Origin: a virus
Direction: 5' to 3' (one strand)
Virus record (IMG/VR): IMGVR_UViG_3300020179_000065
Location: 1-41,218 of that record
DNA length: 41,218 nucleotides
The notes beneath the pieces were generated by a model, which ran no database searches, was not told the origin of the DNA, and saw only the letters and a list, made by a program, of their open reading frames with translations. The first letter of the stretch is position 1; each line of letters begins with the position of its first letter. Below, in pieces: positions 26,703-33,144 of this stretch. The translations under genes were made by a program, and so were the position numbers.

Positions 26703-27469
26703 TCGTCCAGCCCGAAGAAATCGTCAAAGTCAACGTCACGCTGTTTCGGCGTCGTGTCGCAATCGGACGTGATTATCGCGCGACCTTCTAAAATGCTGCG
26801 CTCGCTATTCCAATGCCGAACTCGGGCGTCCGCAATCGGCAGATAGTCCGGCGTAATCTCGATGCCCGTGAAGTTCATGTGCGCGTTCAAGCAGGCAATA
26901 CCCGTAGTGCCCGAACCCAAAAATGGGTCTACGACGTGCGAGCCTTTGGCGATGTCTTCAAGGCACCACTCCATGATTTCAACAGGCTTTACTGTTGGAT
27001 GAAAGTTAGATCGTGCTGAATTAGAACGATTGCGAGGGTTATTAGGACCCGGAGCGTCGGCATCACGATCTTCTTCCCAACGCCGTTCTTCTAAATCATG
27101 CGTACCCGCTTCGCGTTCCGAAGTCGCGGCTTTCGCCGTGTACGAAAAATTACTCTCAGACGTCGCCACGAAAATCGCGTCGCGGACCTCAAAGCCCGAG
27201 TCCTCGGCTACGCAGACACAATCTGACCCCGTAGCGTCAACGTCATCAGCAGACGCGATGAGCAAATGACCGCCCGGCTTCAATACGCGCAAGGCTTCGA
27301 CTTGCCAAACGTCACCCACGCCCCGCGTGACCAACAGCCCATGCGCCGTCGAATCCTCGTGGGCTTGCCAATCAAAAGCAATCGGGTCATCTACTCGCAG
27401 AACCTTCAAGTCCGGCACAGGAGTAGAAATCAGTTTTGTAAGGTAGTCCCAAAGATTGATTGTGGTCAT
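26699..27469 (-). CDS. Split DNA methyltransferase, subunit with motif I (FxGxG type)
   Basis: 256 residues. The C-terminal half carries FHPTVKPVEIMEWCL at about 156-170 and VVDPFLGSGTTGIA at about 179-192, the SAM-binding motif I of beta-class enzymes, then FTGIEITPDYL. Just ahead, SNFSYTAKAATSERE matches the region that follows the recognition domain in one-piece phage methylases. The N-terminal half keeps an ALRVLKPGGHLLIAS segment but has no DPPY; the equivalent region reads VDDPIAFDW. The missing motif IV is in the next gene, overlapping by 4 nt. The two proteins plausibly form one active site. The methylated base and site cannot be read from sequence. Confidence 0.85.
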   Translation of the reverse strand: MTTINLWDYLTKLISTPVPDLKVLRVDDPIAFDWQAHEDSTAHGLLVTRGVGDVWQVEALRVLKPGGHLLIASADDVDATGSDCVCVAEDSGFEVRDAIFVATSESNFSYTAKAATSEREAGTHDLEERRWEEDRDADAPGPNNPRNRSNSARSNFHPTVKPVEIMEWCLEDIAKGSHVVDPFLGSGTTGIACLNAHMNFTGIEITPDYLPIADARVRHWNSERSILEGRAIITSDCDTTPKQRDVDFDDFFGLDE

Positions 27470-27492
27470 TTGATTGTCACCTGTTGAAAGAA
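27466..27492 (-). repeat. 27-bp direct repeat at the end of module 2
   Basis: The same 27 bases occur at 28071-28097. They encode the common C-terminus FFQQVTIK, the stop codon and the overlapping start codon of the next gene. Such a shared end could serve homologous recombination between modules. Confidence 0.9.
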
Positions 27493-28074
27493 TCTTGAAG
27501 CGCCGCCTTGGTCACCAAGGCCACCGGAGTTTGCGCCATTACGATCTAGTGCGTATTTACCGTATGTGAGTCTGCCTAACGCGCCTCTAGACTTCTCACC
27601 TGCGCCGCCCGAGGATTTGGTTAAACCGCTTTGTTGGTCTAGTGCGTGTATTGGGCAATCTTCGTGGCAGAGCCAATTCGTGATCGTTTCTTTTTTTAGG
27701 CTGACTTCTTCTAGGTCATTTTGTCCGGCGTGACCCGAAGTAGAGATGCCGCCTTTTGATCTTGTTCGTGGCGAGTGGCCGTTTGATTTGACGGTCTTGG
27801 TGCCTGCGTTAAAGCATTCGGGCAAGTGGTTTAGAACGAGATTAGCGGGCCAGCGACCAATAGGCTGTTTGAAGGTGATGCCCGCGTCACGCTTGTATCT
27901 CCAATTTTCAGAGCCGTCGTGACGTTCAGAACCGTTTTCTGCGTAGGCTCCACCGTTTAGATTGTCAGACGTGACGATCCGGCATCCGTCGATGTTCAAC
28001 GCCCCGCAACCGTGTTGCAGGGCGTTTTGAGCGACGGTGCCGATCAGGGGCTTTCTCAGGACGTGAACGATCAT
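27466..28074 (-). CDS. DNA methyltransferase middle-domain module 2 (stand-alone)
   Basis: 202 residues. It opens with MIVHVLRKPL, the counterpart of the last residues of the motif IV subunit, then TVAQNALQHGCGALNIDGCR, NWRYKRDAG, PIGRWPANLVLNHLPECF and a terminal GGASRFFQQVTIK. This is the middle section of phage DNA methylases, the position of the target-recognition domain, as a separate protein. It has no SAM-binding or catalytic motif. The variable part between PANLV and ASRFF differs fully from the other two modules. Stop and start overlaps of 4 nt on both sides. Confidence 0.75.
   Translation of the reverse strand: MIVHVLRKPLIGTVAQNALQHGCGALNIDGCRIVTSDNLNGGAYAENGSERHDGSENWRYKRDAGITFKQPIGRWPANLVLNHLPECFNAGTKTVKSNGHSPRTRSKGGISTSGHAGQNDLEEVSLKKETITNWLCHEDCPIHALDQQSGLTKSSGGAGEKSRGALGRLTYGKYALDRNGANSGGLGDQGGASRFFQQVTIK
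27845..27979 (-). repeat. Near-identical 135-bp segment shared by modules 1 and 2 (copy 2)
   Basis: Partner of 26006-26140, lying inside module 2. The match stops at the codon for the Arg of GCR, exactly where module 1 has its start codon. Confidence 0.9.
28049..28074 (-). repeat. 26-bp direct repeat at the start of module 2
   Basis: Identical to 28477-28502. It encodes the common N-terminus MIVHVLRK plus part of the next codon. Together with the 27-bp end repeat it frames modules 2 and 3. Confidence 0.9.
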
Positions 28075-28097
28075 TTGATTGTCACCTGTTGAAAGAA
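28071..28097 (-). repeat. 27-bp direct repeat at the end of module 3
   Basis: Second copy of the 27 bases at 27466-27492, again spanning the C-terminal codons of a module and the ATG of the following gene. Confidence 0.9.
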
Positions 28098-28502
28098 ACG
28101 AGCAGCCGAACCGTCGTCGTCGTAGCCCGTTGATTCATTACTCCCACCAAGTTTTAGATTGGCCACACCGCCTTTGTTTGCCGCCCGTCCACCTTGCGAT
28201 TTGCCTGTCTCTGGAAAAAGCTCCAGCACGTCGTCGCTGCCGTCGTGGACGAGATTAGCGGGCCATCGACCCGCTTGATGTTGTTGTGTGTCGAAGGCAT
28301 TACGTTCCCGATTGTTTTGTACGCCGCCTGCGAGTGATCCGCTCTTTGCTGTCAGACTCCCACCGGGGAATGCACTCGTTTTGTCTGCTTCCGAGACGAA
28401 GCCGACTCTGCATCCGTCGATGTTCAACGCTCCGGCTCCATGAGCCAAGGCGTTTTGAGCGACCGTGTCTGACAACGGCTTTCTCAGGACGTGAACGATC
28501 AT
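28071..28502 (-). CDS. DNA methyltransferase middle-domain module 3 (stand-alone)
   Basis: 143 residues from the ATG at 28502, one base after the previous stop; the longer frame to 28574 lies inside the preceding gene and is rejected. It shares MIVHVLRKPL, TVAQNALAHGAGALNIDGCR, GRWPANLVHDGSDDVLELFP and the end ARFFQQVTIK with module 2, while the part between GCR and GRWPANL is different. No catalytic or SAM motif. First gene of the five-gene methyltransferase cassette. Its likely role, by family position, is DNA target recognition with the two split catalytic subunits. Confidence 0.75.
   Translation of the reverse strand: MIVHVLRKPLSDTVAQNALAHGAGALNIDGCRVGFVSEADKTSAFPGGSLTAKSGSLAGGVQNNRERNAFDTQQHQAGRWPANLVHDGSDDVLELFPETGKSQGGRAANKGGVANLKLGGSNESTGYDDDGSAARFFQQVTIK
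28477..28502 (-). repeat. 26-bp direct repeat at the start of module 3
   Basis: Second copy of the segment at 28049-28074, covering the start codon and first codons of module 3. Confidence 0.9.
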
Positions 28503-28503
28503 C

Positions 28504-29043
28504 TTACTTGCGCTTTCGACGAACGGTGGCTTCGCCCTTACGCAGTTTGATGAGCAACGCCTTATTCTCGTCACTCAAAACCATGTTGCCCGTCAACGTC
28601 GCCACGCCCGTATCTTTGTCTAGCAATCTTGACGTCAGACCGATTGCCTTGGGCATGATCGACTTGACCAACTTGGGGTCCATGTGCCGAATAGCGATGT
28701 CCCAAACCATATCGAGATAGACGCCCGCCGCGATTTGCAACGGCTGACCGTTATACTCCGCAGACTGACGCTCTTTGTAGAGCAAACGTCCGTCCTCGGT
28801 GCAGAGTTCCAAGTCGAAATGCGAGACGGGCATCGGCACTTCAGGGCGGTCGAAATCAAGCCTGAAAGCGATGCTCACACGCAAGTCGCCAAACGTCACT
28901 CGGGGACGATTGACGTGCCCCCAACCGACGATGTTGACCCGCAACGAACCAGACTCGATCAGGCGGGCAATGACCTCCTGTTCGACTTCCGACATCGGCG
29001 TGTATAGGCTCTTGTTGTTGCCGCCGCCGAACGCATTTGCCAT
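28504..29043 (-). CDS. Hypothetical protein
   Basis: 179 residues, not recognised. It has a beta-rich centre (SGSLRVNIVGWGHVNRPRVT, VSIAFRLDFDRPEVPMP), then YLDMVWDIAIRHMDPKLVKS and a strongly basic end (KGEATVRRKRK). No signal or membrane segment. The ATG follows an unusual structured region (a GGGGTCCCC palindrome and an 8-bp hairpin). It ends one base before the first methyltransferase module, so it may be in the same transcript. Confidence 0.7.
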   Translation of the reverse strand: MANAFGGGNNKSLYTPMSEVEQEVIARLIESGSLRVNIVGWGHVNRPRVTFGDLRVSIAFRLDFDRPEVPMPVSHFDLELCTEDGRLLYKERQSAEYNGQPLQIAAGVYLDMVWDIAIRHMDPKLVKSIMPKAIGLTSRLLDKDTGVATLTGNMVLSDENKALLIKLRKGEATVRRKRK

Positions 29044-29046
29044 GTA

Positions 29047-29075
29047 GGGGACCCCGCTGAATAGCGTTATTCAGC
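29047..29075 (-). other. Palindrome and hairpin between stop and start codons
   Basis: 29056-29075 is a perfect 8-bp hairpin (GCTGAATA/TATTCAGC, 4-nt loop) that includes the stop codon of the cold-shock-domain gene. It is followed by GGGGTCCCC at 29047-29055, whose GGGG is the only possible ribosome site for the next gene. There is no T-run. It may tune translation or RNA stability. Confidence 0.5.
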
Positions 29076-29507
29076 GAACCTTACCCCGCAAGCCCTAATG
29101 CGGTCCCCCTTGCCGACGGCCTCATAAAACAAGACGTCGTCGCCAATCACGGGCACTCGTTGGTCCGCGATATCAGCGCGGTGCAGGAAACAAACGCGGG
29201 CTTGCTCGTCTTCAATGAAGCCCCAACCTGTACGAATATCAAATGACCGTATGCGGCCTAAGACTTCGATAGGCTGCGATACACGCCGGACCATCGCGGC
29301 TTTAGGGCTTTGGCCCTCTCCGATAAAATCCGAACGAAGCATGATTTCAACAGGTTCGCCCGGCAAAGGCGGCGCTTTGTCCTCGCCATTTAGTCGGACG
29401 AAAACCGACACATGGAAAAACACACGCTCACGACCGTCACGAGATTTGCAGAAGCCGAAGAATCGAATAGGGTCGTATATGTCTACAACCATGACGGGCG
29501 CGGGCAT
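29067..29507 (-). CDS. Protein with two cold-shock-like domains
   Basis: 146 residues. Two nucleic-acid-binding cold-shock patterns are visible. The second is clear at 83-113: LGRIRSFDIRTGWGFIED, then VCFLHRADI and a following PVIGDDVLFYE, matching the RNP1-like 'GxGFI' and RNP2-like 'vFxHxSxi' motifs. The first, at 13-36, reads IRFFGFCKSRDGRERVFFHV. Most bacterial Csp proteins have one domain of about 70 residues. The protein likely binds single-stranded RNA or DNA. ATG at 29507, with a distant GGAA upstream. Confidence 0.75.
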   Translation of the reverse strand: MPAPVMVVDIYDPIRFFGFCKSRDGRERVFFHVSVFVRLNGEDKAPPLPGEPVEIMLRSDFIGEGQSPKAAMVRRVSQPIEVLGRIRSFDIRTGWGFIEDEQARVCFLHRADIADQRVPVIGDDVLFYEAVGKGDRIRACGVRFAE

Positions 29508-29513
29508 GGCGTT

Positions 29514-29816
29514 TTAGATTCCAATGGCAACCGCGATTTTGTTGACTAAATCGGATTTCTTAGTCGAGACGTCCAAGTCCAAGCCGATCTCTACGCCAAA
29601 CTTAGCGAGTTCAGCCTTGGTCTTGGTGTTCAACATTTCGCGGGTTAGTTCAATAGCAGGCGCTTCTTCGGGCTCAGGCGTCTTTTCGACCGCAGGCTCG
29701 ATCACAGGCTCAGGCACTTTTTCGGGCGAGGGCGTTGAAACCACAGGAGCCGCGAACACTTGGCGTGGCCGAAGTTTGTTGATCGGGCGCATGGTCATAA
29801 TAGCAAGGCGGGACAT
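29514..29816 (-). CDS. Small protein with SAP-like C-terminus
   Basis: 100 residues, ATG with AGGAGA upstream. A proline/glutamate-rich linker fills residues 28-58 (SPEKVPEPVIEPAVEKTPEP). The end, LNTKTKAELAKFGVEIGLDL, then VSTKKSDLVNKIAVAIG, has the two-helix pattern of SAP, HeH or Rho-N motifs, which bind nucleic acid. Similar short proteins with this tail are often head decorations or head-associated in phages, but that is not shown here. Confidence 0.7.
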   Translation of the reverse strand: MSRLAIMTMRPINKLRPRQVFAAPVVSTPSPEKVPEPVIEPAVEKTPEPEEAPAIELTREMLNTKTKAELAKFGVEIGLDLDVSTKKSDLVNKIAVAIGI

Positions 29817-29826
29817 AGCAGTTCTC

Positions 29827-30198
29827 CTATGCAGGCTTGGGCACGTTCAGATGAATGCCCTTAGTGACCTGATTGCGTTGAATCCGGTCACCGTAAGTGG
29901 TGCTCTCTTCGAGAATCCATTGGACTTGGGGATTGTTGACCACAAGGGCCTCAAGGCGCGCTTGTGAAACAGCGTCCATCGTCGGAAAGAGTATGTTGAA
30001 ATCCCGACGCGCAATCAGACTACGCCGTAGCGCGTACAGGATAAACTCGTCCTCAAGCACCGCAGGGTGCGAGGGGTCTTTCACGATAACCCTTCGACCA
30101 TCGGGCAAAACCTCAATGGTCGAAGGCGCACCGTAAAGTGCGTTCTGCTTGCCGTTATTGAACGACCAATAACCGTAAGGACTAGGTGTGCGTGCCAT
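29827..30198 (-). CDS. Hypothetical protein
   Basis: 123 residues from the ATG at 30198; a longer frame to 30225 overlaps the terminator region and is rejected. The sequence (MARTPSPYGYWSFNNGKQNA, PDGRRVIVKDPSHPAVLEDE, FILYALRRSLIARRDFNI) looks folded but is not recognised. It follows a terminator and is joined by 10 bases to the SAP-tail gene. Confidence 0.65.
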   Translation of the reverse strand: MARTPSPYGYWSFNNGKQNALYGAPSTIEVLPDGRRVIVKDPSHPAVLEDEFILYALRRSLIARRDFNILFPTMDAVSQARLEALVVNNPQVQWILEESTTYGDRIQRNQVTKGIHLNVPKPA

Positions 30199-30221
30199 CG
30201 TGCATTTCGCACGACAATAGC

Positions 30222-30263
30222 CCAAAAAACGAAAACCCCGTGGGGTTATAGCCCACGGGGTTT
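30222..30263 (-). terminator. Intrinsic terminator
   Basis: A 12-bp inverted repeat, AAACCCCGTGGG against CCCACGGGGTTT with a 7-nt loop (30233-30263), is followed on the minus strand by TTTTCGTTTTTT. It lies 40 bases after the end of the gene at 30303-30818 and ends that transcript. Confidence 0.85.
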
Positions 30264-30302
30264 ATCTGACCTTGCGATTAAGTATTAGACAGCCGCTCAG
30301 AT

Positions 30303-30818
30303 TCAGACGAACTGAGACGAACCGTTCGTATTCTGCTGCGCGAGGCGGGCCACGATCAGGCCCTTCTTGCGCCCGAGGTCCGAGATGTCGATGCCGAGTT
30401 CAGCCGCCTTCTTGCGGAGGTCGTCAAGCGAGGGACCCTTCGCGCTGTCGTCCGAAGCAGCGTCCGTCGAAGCCGTCGCGTCCGTCGAAGTCGTAGAAGC
30501 CGCCGCCGTCGCCTTGCGCCGACCACCACGCCCGCGATTGCCCGTGTTGACCGTGGCAAACAACTCGCCACCGTCCACGCTGATCGTGCCGGACTTCGCG
30601 CCACGAACCGTAGCGACCACCGCATCGCCCGCGATCTTCGTCAGCGGGTGAGCGAGTGCCGCCGTCGCCGCACCCGCAAGCGTCGTGTACGCATCGAGCA
30701 ACGCACCGAACGTCGTGATGGGCGCACCGTTGAACGTCAAGCCCTCGATTGAGGGGACCGTCAGGTCACGCAGCGCCGAAGAAATCTCGGAAGGAACAGA
30801 AACACGCTTAGTCGCCAT
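30303..30818 (-). CDS. Basic protein with SAP-like C-terminus
   Basis: 171 residues. The first 90 residues look like a folded domain (LRDLTVPSIEGLTFNGAPIT), then a basic stretch GNRGRGGRRKATAAAS, a serine/threonine/alanine linker with repeated TSTDATASTD, and a SAP-like end (LDDLRKKAAELGIDISDL, KKGLIVARLAQQNT). It is likely to bind nucleic acid. The gene is followed by a strong terminator. GGGAG lies 12 bases before the ATG. The tail resembles that of the 100-residue protein two genes on, which suggests related roles. Confidence 0.75.
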   Translation of the reverse strand: MATKRVSVPSEISSALRDLTVPSIEGLTFNGAPITTFGALLDAYTTLAGAATAALAHPLTKIAGDAVVATVRGAKSGTISVDGGELFATVNTGNRGRGGRRKATAAASTTSTDATASTDAASDDSAKGPSLDDLRKKAAELGIDISDLGRKKGLIVARLAQQNTNGSSQFV

Positions 30819-30928
30819 AGTAGTTAGACTCCCAAAGTTGGTTGATACTATCCGACCCGTTTTGTGGGCGGCTGAAAATCAAGATAAGCAGTAAGTTTGG
30901 TCTTGTAAAGAAGTTTGATGAAAAAAGT

Positions 30929-31147
30929 TTAGAGCCGCTTCGCTTTTTCGTTCAAGCCCTTTGTGCGGGGCACTTCGGGCGCATCTTGTTCCTCTCCATA
31001 CGAATCCCGAACAGGCGGGAAAAGCGAGCCGTCGCTCATATCCTCAGTACGGCGATGCCCATACTCGACGGAACCCTCTTCCCACCCATTAGCGCCTCGT
31101 TCACCCTCTAACCAACGAGCGACGATCCGACGTGCCGAAGGTCGCAT
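30929..31147 (-). CDS. Small charged hypothetical protein
   Basis: 72 residues from the ATG at 31147, which overlaps the upstream TAA (TAATG). Rich in Arg, Glu and Gly (RRIVARWLEGERGANGWEEG), with a charged end KGLNEKAKRL. Not recognised. The translational coupling to the small gene before it supports it as real. Confidence 0.55.
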   Translation of the reverse strand: MRPSARRIVARWLEGERGANGWEEGSVEYGHRRTEDMSDGSLFPPVRDSYGEEQDAPEVPRTKGLNEKAKRL

Positions 31148-31326
31148 TAGAAACCGTTGCCCGCGATGAACAATCGCGTCGCACCGCCCGTCGGCGGGCA
31201 GCACATATTAGGCTGCTTCGCCCCCGCCGCAGCGTCACTCAACGCGACCTTCAAGATCACGTTGCCACGCTGAAAACGATTGATAGGAGGGGAAGGATAC
31301 TGCGCCGACGTTGTTGAACGCGCCAT
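31147..31326 (-). CDS. Small hypothetical protein
   Basis: 59 residues, ATG at 31326 with GGAG about 7 bases upstream. The sequence begins MARSTTSAQYPSPPINRFQR and contains a NVILKVALSDAAAGAK segment and a NMCCPPTGGATRLFI stretch. Not recognised; it may be a small structural or decoration protein, as phage proteins with this mixture often are. Its stop overlaps the next start. Confidence 0.65.
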   Translation of the reverse strand: MARSTTSAQYPSPPINRFQRGNVILKVALSDAAAGAKQPNMCCPPTGGATRLFIAGNGF

Positions 31327-31378
31327 GAGGCTACTCCACGCTAAGGTTGCAAACCTAGCCGCAGGATAGCCGCATTAT

Positions 31379-31774
31379 TTAGTAGTCGTAGCGGTCGTCG
31401 TATCGGTCATCGACGTCGTAGTCGTAATCTTCCTGACCACGATCCTCCAGATACTCTTCGCCAAGGCTTTCGGCCTCGGACTTGGTCAAATCAATCGGAT
31501 ACCACAACCCGTTATCACGGAGGAAGTACGCGCCATAAGCCGTGGCCGACTCGTCCCATGAAGGGTCGTCCCATCCGCCGTTCTGCGCGGGCTCGTACTC
31601 AATGTCGTAGGAGATCGTCAACTCGTGGTCGTCGTCCCCTCGGGTGATCGTCCCCTCGTATTGTCCCGGAGGGCTCCGCAGCGGCGTGACCCGATTGCCC
31701 GCGCAATGCGCGTCAAGAGCGGCGAGTCGGGCATTCACGGCCTGCTTCTTGTCCTTGCACTTGTAGCTGTTCAT
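31379..31774 (-). CDS. Acidic hypothetical protein
   Basis: 131 residues, with a strong AGGAGG site seven bases before the ATG. The first 20 residues are basic (CKDKKQAVNARLAALDAHC), the middle is beta-like (PPGQYEGTITRGDDDHELTI), and the last 25 residues are almost all Asp, Tyr and Glu (EDYDYDVDDRYDDRYDY). It has its own copy of the 43-nt promoter-like element 24 bases upstream. An acidic tail of this kind can mimic nucleic acid or bind basic partners, but no family is recognised. Confidence 0.7.
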   Translation of the reverse strand: MNSYKCKDKKQAVNARLAALDAHCAGNRVTPLRSPPGQYEGTITRGDDDHELTISYDIEYEPAQNGGWDDPSWDESATAYGAYFLRDNGLWYPIDLTKSEAESLGEEYLEDRGQEDYDYDVDDRYDDRYDY

Positions 31775-31798
31775 CGAAGCCTCCTAGTCTAGTTGGGG

Positions 31799-31841
31799 TT
31801 ACACCATCCAAACGGTTTGGGACCGCTTGGAAAACCGAAAA
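31799..31841 (-). promoter_or_regulatory. 43-nt promoter-like element, copy 1
   Basis: TTTTCGGTTTTC, 13 bases, then ACCGTTTGGATGGTGTAA on the minus strand, 24 bases before the ATG of the acidic protein gene. It has six copies in the window with the same spacing. See the finding on this element. Confidence 0.8.
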
Positions 31842-31844
31842 TCG

Positions 31845-31982
31845 TCAGTTCTTCGCGCTATCCTCGATGAAGAGGCTGCGTGCGCGGCGTACCGCGCGGA
31901 TCGCGGCCTTGCGAGCCGCCTTGGATCGCACGATTCCCGCCTCGGTGCGGGCGGTGGCAATCTTGTTGTCGCGGAACTTCAT
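31845..31982 (-). CDS. Small basic protein
   Basis: 45 residues, ATG at 31982 with AGGGAGG eight bases upstream. Very rich in Arg, Lys and Ala (AARKAAIRAVRRARSLF), likely a nucleic-acid-binding helix. Not recognised. Copy 2 of the 43-nt element lies 31 bases upstream. Confidence 0.7.
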   Translation of the reverse strand: MKFRDNKIATARTEAGIVRSKAARKAAIRAVRRARSLFIEDSAKN

Positions 31983-32013
31983 CGAATCCTCCCTAGAAAG
32001 TGGTTTCTTGCGC

Positions 32014-32056
32014 TTACACCATCCAAACGGTTGATTCGGACTAGGAAAACCGAAAA
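32014..32056 (-). promoter_or_regulatory. 43-nt promoter-like element, copy 2
   Basis: Same two blocks with 13-base spacing, minus strand, facing away from copy 3 across an 11-base centre. It lies 31 bases before the small basic gene. Confidence 0.8.
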
Positions 32057-32067
32057 AACGACGTCGA

Positions 32068-32110
32068 TTTTCGGTTTTTCGTGGGTGGCCTAACCGTTTG
32101 GATGGTGTAA
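32068..32110 (+). promoter_or_regulatory. 43-nt promoter-like element, copy 3
   Basis: Plus-strand copy, back to back with copy 2. The ATG of the plus-strand gene lies 32 bases downstream. One base of the first block differs from the consensus (TTTTCGGTTTTT). Confidence 0.8.
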
Positions 32111-32142
32111 GCGACACTATCAAAGCCCGACAGGAGTGAGTA

Positions 32143-32499
32143 ATGTCCGTCACGTTTTTCACAGGCTCGGACGCCGACTTTGACGCGCCCGACGTGAACT
32201 TCTCGAACGCCAACGCGCGCAATCTGCTCGCGCTTATCAAAATCGACGTCGAAGAAGACGACGGCCTTTGCGGTGAAATCCCGCACGACCAAATCGCTAA
32301 CGTGCGCCGCGAGATTACCCGCGCACGCAATAGCGATAGGTCGCAAGCAGTCTCGCCCACCACCATATCGCGTGAAGCCAACGGCCCACTCGTGATCGAC
32401 ATCGGCTCGACCGACGATCAAGTGCTCCGCAGGCTGGACGCACTAGATATGGTGCTAGATTACGCGCAAAAGAAAGGTTGCACCGTCTATTGGGGATAA
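32143..32499 (+). CDS. Hypothetical protein
   Basis: 118 residues, ATG with AGGAG seven bases upstream. Acidic in the middle (DVEEDDGLCGEIPHD), with a beta strand (GPLVIDIGSTDD) and a helical end (LRRLDALDMVLDYAQKKG). Not recognised. First gene of a short plus-strand group transcribed from copy 3 of the 43-nt element. Confidence 0.7.
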   Translation: MSVTFFTGSDADFDAPDVNFSNANARNLLALIKIDVEEDDGLCGEIPHDQIANVRREITRARNSDRSQAVSPTTISREANGPLVIDIGSTDDQVLRRLDALDMVLDYAQKKGCTVYWG

Positions 32500-32537
32500 A
32501 GTGGGGATAAAGCCACTATCCAAGCGGCTAAAGCATC

Positions 32538-32747
32538 GTGGACCATTTAGTAAACCTGCAAAGAGGCGAGGAAATCATCGCCTACATTTTATTCCCTGAC
32601 GTCGGCCAACGAAAATGGTTCGTTTGCTACTTCATGGGATTCATAGGACGCACAAATCTCGTTCAGATTCGCGTGATGGTAGGACATAGGACGCATTACC
32701 TAGTTATTAGGCGTGAGTGTATCCGCAAAATGAGGCTCATTCGATGA
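32538..32747 (+). CDS. Small hypothetical protein
   Basis: 69 residues from a GTG at 32538 with no clear ribosome site. Alternating hydrophobic and basic strands (RKWFVCYFMGFIGRTNLVQI, RTHYLVIRRECIRKMRLIR) suggest a small beta fold. Its stop overlaps the next ATG by 4 nt. Not recognised. Confidence 0.55.
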   Translation: MDHLVNLQRGEEIIAYILFPDVGQRKWFVCYFMGFIGRTNLVQIRVMVGHRTHYLVIRRECIRKMRLIR

Positions 32748-33046
32748 ATGATGAACATGATGACGATCCCTTCGGCATTCTCGCGCTCTTAAAGCCGAAG
32801 CCCGCGAGCAAGCCTCGCACGGACTATATCTATGGGCAGGCTCAGGTCTGCGATGAAGCAATCTTAGAGGGGAACGCGCGCATCGGCGGGTTCGCCAAAG
32901 TCTATGGCGGGCACTTCAAAGGTGAAGCGCGCATCGGTGGATTCGCTAGAATCTACGGAGGCGTTTGGGACGGCACCGAAGGCGTTATCGTCAGCGGCTC
33001 TTGGAATGCCCCTAATCAGCCCCGCCTAGAAACACGGCCAATCTAG
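32744..33046 (+). CDS. Small hexapeptide beta-helix protein
   Basis: 100 residues from the ATG at 32744, overlapping the previous stop (ATGA); the frame opens earlier at 32717 but that start lies inside the previous gene. Residues 30-75 are hexapeptide-type repeats (AILEGNARIGGFAKVYGG, ARIGGFARIYGG), and the end GVWDGTEGVIVSGSW matches the C-terminal cap of the two large beta-helix proteins at 34102-36217. It looks like a shortened relative of those, on the opposite strand. Left-handed beta-helix folds in phages often form trimeric virion spikes or fibres or act as scaffold parts; the role here is unknown. Confidence 0.7.
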   Translation: MNDEHDDDPFGILALLKPKPASKPRTDYIYGQAQVCDEAILEGNARIGGFAKVYGGHFKGEARIGGFARIYGGVWDGTEGVIVSGSWNAPNQPRLETRPI

Positions 33047-33087
33047 CCCTGACGTTTTCAAGGTCAGTATCACAATGGAGGCAAGAT

Positions 33088-33126
33088 ATGGGCATGAAAT
33101 ACTCCTTGAAGTATATCGTGCCCTAA
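33088..33126 (+). CDS. Possible very short peptide
   Basis: A 12-residue frame (MGMKYSLKYIVP) follows a GGAGG site at 7-base spacing in the gap between two convergent genes. Nothing else supports it. It may be chance. Confidence 0.2.
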   Translation: MGMKYSLKYIVP

Positions 33127-33144
33127 AAGCGTGATAAAACCAGC

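Noticed and set aside
32014-32110. Large inverted repeat read as a transposon end or attachment site
   Set aside because: The arms match other single copies in the genome, each pointing at a gene, and no transposase or integrase is nearby. A pair of divergent promoter-like elements explains it.
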